From Entoloma clypeatum (taxonomy: Eukaryota; Basidiomycota; Agaricomycetes; Agaricales; Entolomataceae): DNA of 64,000 nucleotides. The stretch spans positions 2,418,001 through 2,482,000 of the forward strand of contig OY751496.1 in NCBI GenBank assembly GCA_963565915.1. Direction: 5' to 3'. Shown in pieces: positions 53,732 through 64,000 of this stretch (positions within the stretch are counted from its first letter, which is position 1; each line of letters starts with the position of its first letter). The notes under the pieces were generated by a model that was given only the letters and a program-made list of their open reading frames with translations, searched no databases and had not been told where the DNA came from. Made by a program: the position numbers and the translations under genes.

Positions 53732-56700
53732 ATGACCACTGGAATTTTCTGCACTTATTCAGGTTGTGGGTGTGGTCCCTTTCCGATTCCGTCAGCGCTT
53801 TCTCTACATGAGCGATCTTGCCTGCACAAGAAGAAGACGTTGAAACGGGCCCTCACTGGCGCAAGGAAAGGATGGTTGAGTCACAAGAGACATAAACCAT
53901 CTGGTGTTACCGCGGGAGGTGTCGAAGATGTAGGATTTCCTTTTATAGCTCATTCCGAGCATTGCTCATTAATTTTCATGTAGGGCGTAGTTTCGCAAAC
54001 GATTGCATCCACGTCGCAACTTGACATTTCTCCACCCAGACTTCCTTCGCCGCAGCTTTCAGTGGCTTTCCAAGCAGCGGCAGACGTACGTACTTGCCGA
54101 CTCAAGGCCAGGGTTTTGACATTGACAAAATTTCAGGTAAATCCGTCACTTGTGCTAGGCCCCAATGTCAACTCACAGTCCAACGAATCCATAGTCCCAC
54201 TAGTCATCCACGACAGGGGTTTTGACACCACGGCAGTGACTAGCAACTCGGTATGTATTGGACGAAGTTCTGTTTCAATTACCCGGCTAAGGCAATGGTC
54301 TTCTTTAAGGCTCCTTGGGATGAAAGAGCGGACCTGGAAGTACCAATTGCCTTGCGCAAAACAAAGAGAAACCGGAACCCGCCGCTGCGTTTTCGTGATG
54401 TACTCCCTCAAGTCATACCTCACGGTCAGCGTTTTACCCACTTTTTTCGAAAATTCATTTAATCTTCTCTGCCTTCTAGAACTCGTTCAGGGCCCAGATA
54501 TCCCAGAAGTTACTCAACCGTCGCCTGTCTCAGAGCCTGGAGCATCTCCAAGGCCTACGAGTTTATTGTACTTCACGACGTCAACCAACGTGTTTGGACT
54601 CTTTAAAAGATACTCTGGTTCCCAGTTCCCCGCACGAAGTGCAGATGACTGTCTTATTCTGCGAGACTTTGTCGACGCACCTTCAGACGACAAAGATGAA
54701 CAATCGCTCCGCACCCTCCGCTCTCAAACAAGAACATCCTTTGCTCCCTACGAAAATATAAGTTCTTTTCTCCTTGGCGAATGGTACTGGGATGACAGTG
54801 TTCAAAAGTCGCAGAGAAATTTCAAGGATCTCATTGGCATTATTAGTCATCCCAAGTTCAATGTTGAAGATGTAAAGAAAACGAAATGGTCGAACATTAA
54901 TGCAATATTAGCATCATCTGGAGATGCCTTCGAAGGAAATTCTCAACCAGAATGGATGGATGACGGTTGGAAATGCAGTCCGATCACTATACAGGTTCCG
55001 TTCCACCGGCTAACTGGCCATCCTGGGTCGTGTCCTTACTTTTCTGGTCATTTCTATCACCGATCATTGGTTTCAGTCATCAAGGAACAGTTGAAGGCTG
55101 CTGCGGATGCTGGAATGCACCCCCACTTCGAGCCGCATGAACTTCTATGGAAAAGAGGTAGCGGGTTGGAAGCCATCCAAGTGTATGGAGAAATGTATAC
55201 TTCGGATAAGCTCCTCAAGTTGCACCACGAACTCCAGGATTCCGTCCCGGTGCCTGGCTGTAATGCCCCACGAGCGATCTTGCCTTTAATGTTCTGGTCA
55301 GACTCAACACATCTGACTTCTTTTGGCCAAGCAAAACTTTGGCCACTTTACATGTTCTTTGGGAGTGACTCCAAATATCAGCGATGTAAACCCAGCGCAA
55401 AACTCTGCGGCCACGTAGCGTATTTTCAGAAAGTGAGCTTTCGACTCAATCTTCCTTGAAATTGGCCTGACCATGGATTTAACAGCTACCAGATGCTTTC
55501 AACGATTTTGTCACAACATGGTGGACAAAGGGGAAAGCGCTGCCCGCTGCGCTGCTTGCACACTGCAATCGGGAAATATTCCACGCCCAATGGGAAATAA
55601 TTCTTGATGATGAATTCATCGATGCGTGGGAAACCAGAATACTCATGGCCTTTGACAAGACAATCTGGCGGTTTTATCCCAGAGTGGTCACATACTCTGC
55701 CGACTATATCGAAAAGTGAGACATGTTTTTTTCAGGTTATTCGCTCTTCCGATTCCTTTTATTTTAGAGTCCTTATTGGTTTAATTCGGCAAAATGGAAG
55801 TTATCCTTGCCCACACTGTCTCATACCTAAGTTGAAGATACCTATGATGGGAGGAAAACGAGATATGGACATTCGTAACACTAAAAAACGCATTGATGAC
55901 AACTACTCTATCGAAACGGCACGACGTCATGTTTATGGTCCGAAAAATTTTGCTGTCAACAGTGCTGCTGTGGAAAGAGTTCTTGCTGTGAAGTCTCTGG
56001 TTCCGACAAGTCTGCGTAATTTTTGAATTCAATGAGGAGATGAACTAACCTTCAATTTCAGAGCGCATTTTCAAAGCGACTTGGAAAATTTGGATTCAAT
56101 TCCTTTGAAATGCTTGCTGTTGATCTTCTCCACGAATTCGAGCTCGGCATATGGAAATCCCTTTTTGTTCACCTTCTTCGCCTGCTCCATGCAATTGATC
56201 CCTCAAAAATTTATGAAATGGACTCCCGGTACGTCATTTCTACTTATCAAACAATCATTTCTTGAAAAATCAAAGATATCGTCAAATTCATCCGTTTGGG
56301 CGCAGTGTGATACGCAGATTTGGTACCAATGCCTCAGAAATGAAGAAATTGGCTGCGCGTGATTACGAAAATCTTCTACAAGTAAGAAACTACTTATTCC
56401 TCCCCTTATATTCGAGGGTTCATGAATAATGCTAAGTGCGCAATACCGGTTTTCGATGGGCTTTTCCCAGATTCGCACAACCAAATTGTGCTGAATCTCC
56501 TTTTCATATATGCCTCTTGGCACTTTCTGGCTAAACTTCGACTGCACACCGACATCACATTGAAGAAACTCGAAGAAATCACAACACTCCTGGGGAAGAA
56601 AGTCAGGGAATTTCAAACTAAAGTATGCTCTGCCTATCGAACCTACGAATTGCCTAAAGAGGCGGAAAAACGCCAGCGGGCGAAGGCGAAGCAAGCGAGT

Positions 56701-58253
56701 AAATCGAAAAAAGGGAAACAAACAGCACCTGCGGAAACATTCACAAAGAGCAGAAGGGAGATACCCTTCACAACAACGACATATAAATTCCATACACTGG
56801 GCGATTACGCGAATCATATCAGAGCATTTGGAACTTGTGATTCATATAGTACCGAGCGCGTAAGTCTTCCAGGCAAGATAAAATAATATTCAACCAGCTG
56901 ACCAGAATGTTCAATGGCGGCATAGGGCGAACTCGAACACAGGACACCAAAGTCAAACTATGCAAGAACAGATCGTAAGGCGTATACCAAACAATTGGCA
57001 GAAATTGAACGATGGCAGGCTAGAATCCGAAGAATCCGAGCCCAAAACTCTCTTAATCCGCTACAAGCGTTGAAGGACGATACAGCAACATCCCGAGACC
57101 CAGAAGTTCATCATATCATCGGAAAGACAGAGAATTTCCCCGAAGATGTCGGTCTATTTGTCAAACAACATGAAGGGGACGCTGCATTCAAGGTAGAAGA
57201 GTGCAAATCCATCCTGCTCTCATTGCTGACAAGTCTACGCAGAATTTTATTCCAGAACTCAAGAAACACCTTTGGTCCTGCATCCAAGTCACCCTGGTGC
57301 AAGAGGGGATATCTTTGGATCCTTCCACCCCTGACGACTGGGCAAGAGTTCAATTTAGACATAATCGCATATTTACGCATAAGACCATGCGCATTAATTT
57401 TACGACGTACGATGTGCGACGAGCGGACGATGTCATCAACCCTGGACATCAACGATCGGACATAATGATGCTCAATCCGAAGATTGCTTCTCTATCTGAA
57501 GGTCATCCTTTTTGTTATGCAAGGGTCCTCGGCATTTTTCACACCAACGTTGTCTATGCTGGGCAAGGCAATCGTGACTTACATCCCCGTCGAATGGAGT
57601 TCTTATGGGTACGATGGTACAAGTTGAGGAAGGCTGGAAGCTGGGTACCTCAAAGGCTCGATGAGGTGTATTTTCCGATTATTTCAGGCGAAGATTCTTT
57701 GGGTTTTCTTGACCCAGCACAGATATTGAGGGGTTGTCACATTATTCCATGTTTCAAGACAGGACGCTTAGCTTCCGAGGAAGAACCTGAAACCGAATTT
57801 TCGGAGAAAGCCCAATCGAAGCAGGACTGGAAAGTCTACTATGTGAATCGGTGAGTCTCTGATCTTGTTATATCGCTAAGATATTCACTGTTAGGAAAAA
57901 GATTTGCAGACCGCGATATGGGCATGAGGTATCATTGGGGCGAGGGAGTCGGGCATGTGTATGCTCACACCTGGGATGAACAAGATCACATCCGGGGTTT
58001 GGACAGTCTGGGAACGTCTAGTGCTGCTGCTAGCAACGAGGAGCCCGAGGATGGGGATGACACAGAAAGTGTAGAGGCTGATGATTTCCCCATGGAAGGC
58101 CTACTTGTGGAAGATGATATTCTTGGACACGAAGTTGATGATGAAGATGGAGAGGGATCAGATGATGGAGTGCCTGAGCCAGATGAATCTGATCAAGATT
58201 CTATGGTGGAGTCTGAGGAAGAGATGGACGACTATTACTGCGACGACGACTGA
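53732..58253 (+). CDS. Plavaka-type DNA transposase, multi-exon
   Basis: ATG at 53732 (MTTGIFCTYSGCGCGPF) with an N-terminal C2H2-like finger. Short GT-AG introns interrupt at about 53933-53984, 54089-54138 and later. The body carries Plavaka hallmarks: WSDSTHLTSFGQAKLWPLYM (first Asp), CPHCLIP-type Cys motif, DLLHEFELGIWKSLL (catalytic Glu), a long helical region with many Lys/Arg (56640-56720), then ERGELEHRTPKS-like text and a C-terminal MLNPKIASLSEGHPFCYARV domain. It ends in a strongly acidic tail (58020-58253). Plavaka is a cut-and-paste superfamily of fungi related to CACTA. Exon boundaries are incomplete and I cannot exclude a disabling mutation. Confidence 0.8.
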
Positions 58254-58960
58254 TGTTGATTTGGTTTGTTGTGGGAGGCGGTGCCAGCACCCTTCTTATA
58301 GTACGTACTAAGTAAGTATTGTCAATGAAATGCCTACGTTCGTGTCAGTGGAGTTTGAAATATGAACACAACTTTGAACGACCATCGACGACCACGGATA
58401 TCTCTCATCCGCACCGCGAACGCACCGCCTCGCACTTTAATGAAGCCCTGCAAAACACACTCCCTCGCCGGCATTATGACGGTATGCACTGTGTATAGGA
58501 TCTGTTCTTGCACTTTGTTGGCCATGGTGTATGTATCTTTTTTCTCTTTTATCGATTGGCAAACAAACCAACATGCATGATCATTTGTACAGGTTTCATG
58601 ATATGCATTTTCCATCGTCCCCAAATGTCAGTAGGCTTGTAAGCCCGTCCCTTTCTGACAGGAATGGTAGAAATTCTTGGTGCGTCCCATTGTTGCCTTA
58701 TCTTCGATTTGTCTGACCAAATCAAATCTTTTCACCCACAGGCAATATCCTGGTACGGCCTCTAATTCTGCCGGGTCTCTACAAGATCGTCGATCAGCCG
58801 TCAGAGCTCCAATTGTTGAATGCAACTTATGTTCTTGAACACCAAGGCATTCTCTTGTGTTGACGTCGGATGTGCGGAATCAATTCGGTGTTAGGGCAGA
58901 ACCTTTGGCCAACCCGAAAGGAGACCCAACCCATCGGACATCGCCGTCGTCGCACCCCCA
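58247..58960 (+). repeat. Plavaka 3' region (copy R2)
   Basis: Begins at the transposase stop codon and matches the inverted fragment at 38790-39495. It includes an antisense frame (58825-58628, TIGALTADRRSCRDPAELE onward) conserved with that copy. Homology ends near 58960, a likely element end, although no terminal inverted repeat was confirmed. Confidence 0.75.
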
Positions 58961-59591
58961 TAGCTGTGCTGGGCATTATCCAAGCTCTGCAGGCTACATC
59001 TTCGCTTCTGTAGCTTGATCAGAAGTACAAGTAGCCCCAAAACATGATTAAAACACCAATCCCAGCTCAATAACAGGCGGAATATGAGGAAGCAGCTGAG
59101 ATCATAGGTTATCAGTATTTTCATGCCAAATTTGGGAAGTCATGCTAGTTCTGTGATCAGTATTATATAGAAAGACCATCAAACTTTATTAAGTATACCC
59201 AACAATTCAGACAAATAAGGTATAGACTGGAAGTAGTGATTGCCTTAATATTCTTGCTCTGCAGTTTGGAAGGTCGTGGTTGCATTACACATACTTTGCA
59301 CCAGAAAGATCACCTTGTTCATCAGGTGACTGATGACAGGCTGTTGAAAGAGCAGTCTGCAACTTGTGTGACAAGTCCCTGTTTTTCATCCTTGCTATAA
59401 CATTGACACCCAAAAGACATCTGGAATATGTTAGGGATGGTACTAGGCAGTATCTCAAGTTTGGTATCTATAGAGTGAGAATTGAGCGAGATATTTGGGA
59501 GATGATGAAAGGTGGGTTTCCAGGTGATAAATTCATGATGAACTAGTCATTCAAATATCAGATATGGCCTTCATGTTTCCATATCACGCCA
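58961..59591. other. intergenic stretch
   Basis: No coding character or repeat recognised. Confidence 0.35.
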
Positions 59592-60412
59592 GTGCCAATC
59601 TTGTCCAGGACTGGCTTTTTTACTTGCTTTATGTCTTTCAACATTAAAAACAGACAGGAGCGGAGCACCGGTGCTCTGCCCTATCAGACTTGGGTGGACT
59701 TCCGCACAGTCTTTACAGCGGAGTTCACTCCGAAGAATGAGGAACAGGACGCGAGACAGATCCTCGAAGGAGAATCCTATCAAGGTCAACGGGATGTCGA
59801 GACCTATATTGATGAGTTCAAAGACTACATTGACAAAGCGGGCTATCAGGAGGATACCAACATCGTACTCAAATTCTGCCATGGTCTCCATTCCGACATT
59901 CAGAACAAGATTGCCACCGACCCACGGACGGCCTGCGGATGACAACCCAATGAGTGGTACTCTGCAGCACAAGTCAATGACAACAATAGGATTGCCAACA
60001 AAGCCTTCAAGGCCACTGCTCCGACCCGCACCTCCGCTTTCTGCAATGTCATCGGACCAAGAGTGCCTGGCACATCAGTATTCCCTTGCCCCTACATTCC
60101 ATTCACTCCGCGCACACTCCGTCGACATCCACTTCCACTCCGCCGACAAGGGACCCTAATGCAATGGAGATTGATACTTCACGCGTCAAAGGCAAGAATG
60201 CCAATGCATGCATCAGATGTAACAAAACGGGTCACTTCAGTCGTGAATGCCCCCTTCGCTTCGACGTCCGGTTCATGACAATGGAGGAGCAAGGCGAGTT
60301 TGTTATGGAACAACTTGTGGTCAAGGACGTGGCGGAAGGCAACTCTGTTCTGCCCACGGAGTCTGCAGAGTTGGAGGAAGGACAGGAGGATTTTCCTCTT
60401 CACAATGAGTGA
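59592..60412 (+). pseudogene. family 3 gag remnant
   Basis: Retrotransposon Gag domain with YQTWVDFRTVFTAEFTPKNE and YIDEFKDYIDKAGY (59592-59942), then two frame changes, and a CCHC knuckle CIRCNKTGHFSREC (about 60207) in the 60086-60412 frame. The N-terminus is missing. Confidence 0.8.
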
Positions 60413-60517
60413 ACAGTGCACCCTCATTGTCTACTAAAAATCATTATGCTGCCTTATCTATGGAACAATATGATCCTATACCCTCCATTTCTAAGCCTGT
60501 CAACAACGATCCTATAG

Positions 60518-61030
60518 TTGCACCCAACTCTGCAAATCCTATCCGCCTTCGCCTCTCAGTGGGAGCGTCGGCAATATGTCCTCGCATCCACTCACTCCGA
60601 CAATTCTATTGAACTAGACATAGTTCTTGAAACTACCGACACCAAAGACACACTATCACAAAAGGCCTTACTCAACAGTGGGGCAACAGGGTCGTTTATT
60701 GAACGCACTCTGGTCGAGAAACATCGACTCTCTACTCGAAAAGTACAACGTGCAATTCCAGTATACAACATTGACAGAACTCCAAATGAGGCCAGAGCGA
60801 TAACAGAGGTGTTGGATGTAGTGCTCCACTATCAGGATCACTCGGAGCGGACCCAACTTGCAGTAACAAGCTTGGGAAAACAAGAAATCATGTTAGGCTT
60901 CACTTGGCTTAAAGAACACCAACCCCGAGGTAGATTGGGCTTCAGGGGAAGTGAAGATGAGCCGGTGTCCTGGACAATGTCAGACATGCCATCAGGAGGC
61001 AGCCCAAGAGCGGAAAGCGCGGAAGTTTGA
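60518..61030 (+). pseudogene. family 3 protease with Asp-to-Asn active site
   Basis: Retropepsin-like segment with ALLNSGATGSFIERTLVEKH and IMLGFTWLKEHQP. The catalytic triplet is Asn-Ser-Gly where family 2 has Asp-Ser-Gly. A GAC-to-AAC change in a CG context would explain it, and would abolish proteolysis. Confidence 0.78.
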
Positions 61031-61055
61031 ACAAGTCCGTATCTGAGCCTGTCGC

Positions 61056-62825
61056 ATGGGCTCCGCTCCGACATCTGGTCTAGAGGAGGCTCCATGTGGC
61101 CCATGGGTGGAGGATGTCACAGAGGAAGTGGAGGAATTAGCGGAGGACGATGAGGAAGAGGATGAATTTGAAGACGGAGATTGCCTCTTTGTTGGAACAG
61201 TACCCCAGGAGTCGGAGTTCATCTGCGCTTCCTCCAATGTCTCGCAACGTCTATCGGAGGCCTTCCTCAATAACCAAAAACCGAAATCTTTCTGTGACTC
61301 TGTACCAAACCACTTGTTTGATTTTGAGGACATATTCTCAAAGACCTCTTTCGACACGTTATCAGAAGAGCAGACTTGGGACCACACCATTGAACTTGTT
61401 CTGGACGCCTCTCCGGTGGGATGTAAGGTATATCTGCTTTCTCCGAATGAACAGGAGGAACTCAACGTGTTCTTGGAGGAAAACCTTGCAACAGGTCGGA
61501 TCCGCCCTCCCAAGTCTCCGATGGCATCTCTGGTATTCTACATCAAGAAGAAGGATAGTTCCCTTCGTCTTGTACAAGACTATCGGTCACTCAATTCAAA
61601 AACTATCAAAAACAAATATCCGCTTCTGCTCATATCCAAACTGATCAATAAACTTCAATGTGCTCAATACTTCACTAAACTTGACATCCGATGGGGTTAC
61701 AACAATGTGCGGATAAAACCCGGAGATGAGTGGAAGGCTGGTCTTTGGACCAATCACGGACTCTATGAACCATTGGTGATGTTCTTTGGCCTCACTAATA
61801 GCCCATCCACATTCCAGACTATGATGAACGAGATCTTCCAGGACCTTATCACTGAAGGTGTAGTTTGTGTTTATCTTGACGATATACTCATCTTCATGGA
61901 GACCCTTGCGGAGCATCGGAGGATCACACAGATTGTATTGGAGCAACTTCGCAAAGACAAACTCTATCTAAAACTGGAGAAATGCAAGTTTGAACAAACA
62001 CGCATTGAATACTTGGGCCTTATTATTGAACGAGGACATGTAGAGATGGATCCGGTAAAGGTAGTGGGGGTAGTGGAGTGGCCCGCTCCGACAAATGTCT
62101 GAGAAGTACAGTCCTTCCTGAGATTCACTAACTTCTACTGCCGTGTTATTGAAGGGTTTTTGGACATCGCACACCCTCTCTTTGCACTCACAAAGAAAGG
62201 GCACCTCTGGTCCTGGAAGGAGGGAGAAGTGCCTGTGTTTGCGGAGCTGAAGCAGAGGATCACATCCACTCCGATCCTGGTCCTAGCTGATCATGGAACA
62301 GAGTGGTGGATAGAAGCGGATAGCTCGGACTTTGCAACCGGAGCAGTACTGTCCCAACCAACAGAGGATGGTAAGTGGCACCCTGTCACATTCTATTCCA
62401 AAAGCCTTAGTCCGGTGGAATGCAACTACGAGATCCACGACAAGGAGATGTTGGCAGTGGTCCGCGCATTGGAGGAATGGAGGCCCGACATCTCTGCACT
62501 TGGAACCGCACGCTCCTATGTTCAAAACATCTGGAAACTTCATGGACTACCGGAGGCCATTGTTTCCGACCGCGGACCACAGTTTGTCACCAAGTTCACA
62601 TGCAAACTATACAGGCTACTAGGCATCAAGGTTGCTGCCTCAACAGCCTACCACCTGCAGTTGGATAGACAGACGGAGCAGGTCAATCAAGGACTGGAAC
62701 AATACCTTTGCCTATTTGTCAATGAATTTCAAGACAATTGGGATGAATGGCTTCCAATGCCCAAATTCCCATATAACGACCATGTTCACGCATCGACATG
62801 CCAAACCCCATTTGTTAAGAACTGA
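61056..62825 (+). pseudogene. family 3 reverse transcriptase, RNase H and integrase fragment
   Basis: RT with [38 protein letters not shown] and VYLDDILIF (61056-62102). A TGA at 62100 replaces the Arg before EVQSFL. RNase H start with EADSSDFATGAVLSQ (62160 onward) is fused near residue 110 (62490) to the integrase core at IWKLHGLPEAIVSDRGPQF, so the end of RNase H, the HHCC finger and the first catalytic Asp are deleted. It ends at 62825 before any chromodomain. Confidence 0.85.
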
Positions 62826-62835
62826 TCAACAAAAA

Positions 62836-63304
62836 TGTCGGAGCTATGTCGGACACGTTGGAGGGTCGGAGGGTCGGAGCGCGTGCAATGTAGGGGCAAG
62901 GACTTGGCTTCAACTTGTGTGTTGCGCCCTCACTAATATGTTGGTGTCCTTATTTCAGAGGATCGGAGGATCGGAGGGTTGGAGGGTTGGAGGTCGGACT
63001 CAAGTTAAGAGTCGGAAAGAGGACGGGAGGTGTGATGTCGAATCTAAGTTGATATTCAAACTGAAGCTAATACATGGTTCTACATAAGTTTAAATACTAT
63101 GTCAGAGGATGTGTGGCTTTGTTGGAGTCGGATAACGAGTGGCTGTCAGAGATGCTTAACATAAGTAAAATGGTCGGATGTAAGTAATGTTCGTAGTAAC
63201 GAGATTCATAACAGTAAGTATGCATAATAAGTATTAGTCAAAATGTCGGAGGTGTCAGGTGTTGGAATTGGTTGGAAATCATCGGAGCTGATCAGAATGT
63301 AACA
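62836..63304 (+). repeat. probable LTR of another element
   Basis: TGTCGGAGC...AATGTAACA, about 469 bp, with TG/CA ends, rich in TCGGAGG units, and a TTTAAATA TATA-like box near 63090. It is followed by a leader and an ORF, so it would be a 5' LTR. The second LTR lies outside the window, so ends are unproven. Confidence 0.4.
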
Positions 63305-63469
63305 GTATTTCCCCCTTAGGGCCGAACCCATGAGGCCTAAAGACCTAGGTGGTTGGTGCACGTGAACTGTGTCATGTGATGCGTTGGTTGAAAATACCGT
63401 CCAAGTGGTTCATTCTTCTTGTTCCCCCCATTATCTTTCCATTTGAAAAACTCTTCTGATAATCCTCAA

Positions 63470-64000
63470 AATGTCGGCAAATGGATTCCAAAAAGAATTG
63501 GAGGCGCTGCAGGCCAAACTCGCGGAGGTGGAGGCTAAGAAGTGAGCAGCGGAGGAGGAGGCTGCCAAGAAGGCCGAGGAGGAGCGGAGAGCGGAGGAAG
63601 AGAGGGCTGCGGAGGCAGCGCGGGTAGCGGAGGAGATGCGTCGGGCATTGAAGCTGGCATCTCAGAAGAGGGCCAATGAGGTGGCCACTGCGCAAGGGGT
63701 CGGGGGAGCTGCAGGCAGAGAAGAAGAAGAGGGCGACGAAGAAGAGGAAGGTGGAGGAGGTGACAGCGATGGTTGGAGAGGGGTCAGGAGTCGGGGTCGG
63801 AGTCGGTGCCTGTGATAGGTGCATTATGAAGGGCGTTGAGTGCGAACACGAAGAGTGAGTTCTTCTTTGGTTCGTCTTTTCTGTTTTAACCTTTTGTTTT
63901 AGGAATAAGTCGTTCTGCAAGGGTTGTATTAAAGACAAGAAGAGCGAGGTCGGAGTGTTGGAGGGAAAGTCGGAGGTGAAGGAGGTGAAGAAAACGGTGA
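63470..64000 (+). pseudogene. first ORF of a probable retroelement: coiled coil plus Cys cluster (partial)
   Basis: ATG at 63470 (MSANGFQKELEALQAKLAEV). A long Ala/Glu/Lys coiled-coil run is interrupted by TGA at 63543, in a KK-stop-AAEEE context. A frame change near 63695 leads to a Lys-rich stretch and CDRCIMKGVECEHEE, an intron of 48 bp (63858-63902, GTGAGT to TTTTAG), then FCKGCIKDKK, a paired Cys motif. It continues past the window. I recall similar N-termini on basidiomycete gypsy polyproteins, but that is memory, not shown here. Confidence 0.5.

Larger units (their letters stand above)
59592..62822 (+). mobile_element. Ty3/gypsy, family 3, decayed internal region
   Basis: Plus-strand coding remnant of a third gypsy family: gag, protease, RT and a fused RNase H-integrase fragment. 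No matching LTR is visible to the left. It ends at 62822, just before a probable LTR of another element. Several frame breaks, a TGA and a large deletion show that it is dead. Confidence 0.85.

Overview
The window looks like a transposon-dense stretch of a basidiomycete (probably Agaricomycetes) nuclear chromosome. The reasons are short GT-AG introns of about 50 bp, Plavaka-type and DUF6698-type proteins that I know mainly from mushroom genomes, and Ty3/gypsy chromoviruses with a C-terminal chromodomain. Host-like genes occupy a minor part. One 200-base N run (41897-42096) marks an assembly gap.

Left part (1-8640). Gypsy family 1 copy A (minus strand, cut by the window edge) covers 1-4492. 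After it come a DDE-transposase relic (4686-5000), a 90-bp inverted repeat enclosing telomere-like DNA (6418-7083), and an 894-bp hAT-type non-autonomous transposon with an 8-bp target duplication that carries an ORF of about 160 codons (7291-8184).

Nested nest (8660-24230). Decayed family 1 copy E (plus) is cut by family 2 gypsy copy C (minus, from 9791). Copy C is cut by full-length family 1 copy B (plus, 12305-18563, target duplication GAAAC). Copy C ends at a 223-bp MITE-like palindrome (20715-20937), beside which internally deleted family 2 copy D (plus, 20955-24230, target duplication AACTG) was inserted. Both families carry a Tf1/sushi-like self-priming signature.

Middle (24231-35700). 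Mostly non-coding: a G-rich minisatellite, a tRNA-like/SINE head, tandem repeats, and a long-armed foldback element split by a Ty1/copia element (28268-34049) with apparently identical 309-bp LTRs but a broken pol.

Gene island (35700-46200). A DUF6698-like gene and a Cys-rich gene are divergently transcribed. Then come a Plavaka 3'-end fragment, an unknown multi-exon gene, and an Spt5-like gene of six exons whose 5' end is duplicated as an inverted copy across the gap. A further putative gene (45866 onward) is split by gypsy family 1 copy F (46209-52761, target duplication CTCCA). Copy F has matching LTRs, one uninterrupted pol, a two-frame gag and a third ORF after pol.

Right part (52762-64000). 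The rest of the split exon, a Plavaka DNA transposon with its transposase gene (53732-58253) and 3' region shared with 38790-39495, a decayed family 3 gypsy element (59592-62822), and a probable LTR plus the first ORF of another element running off the window. Across the elements the premature stops I inspected are mostly TGA where the relative has Arg CGN, which points to C-to-T decay at CpG.
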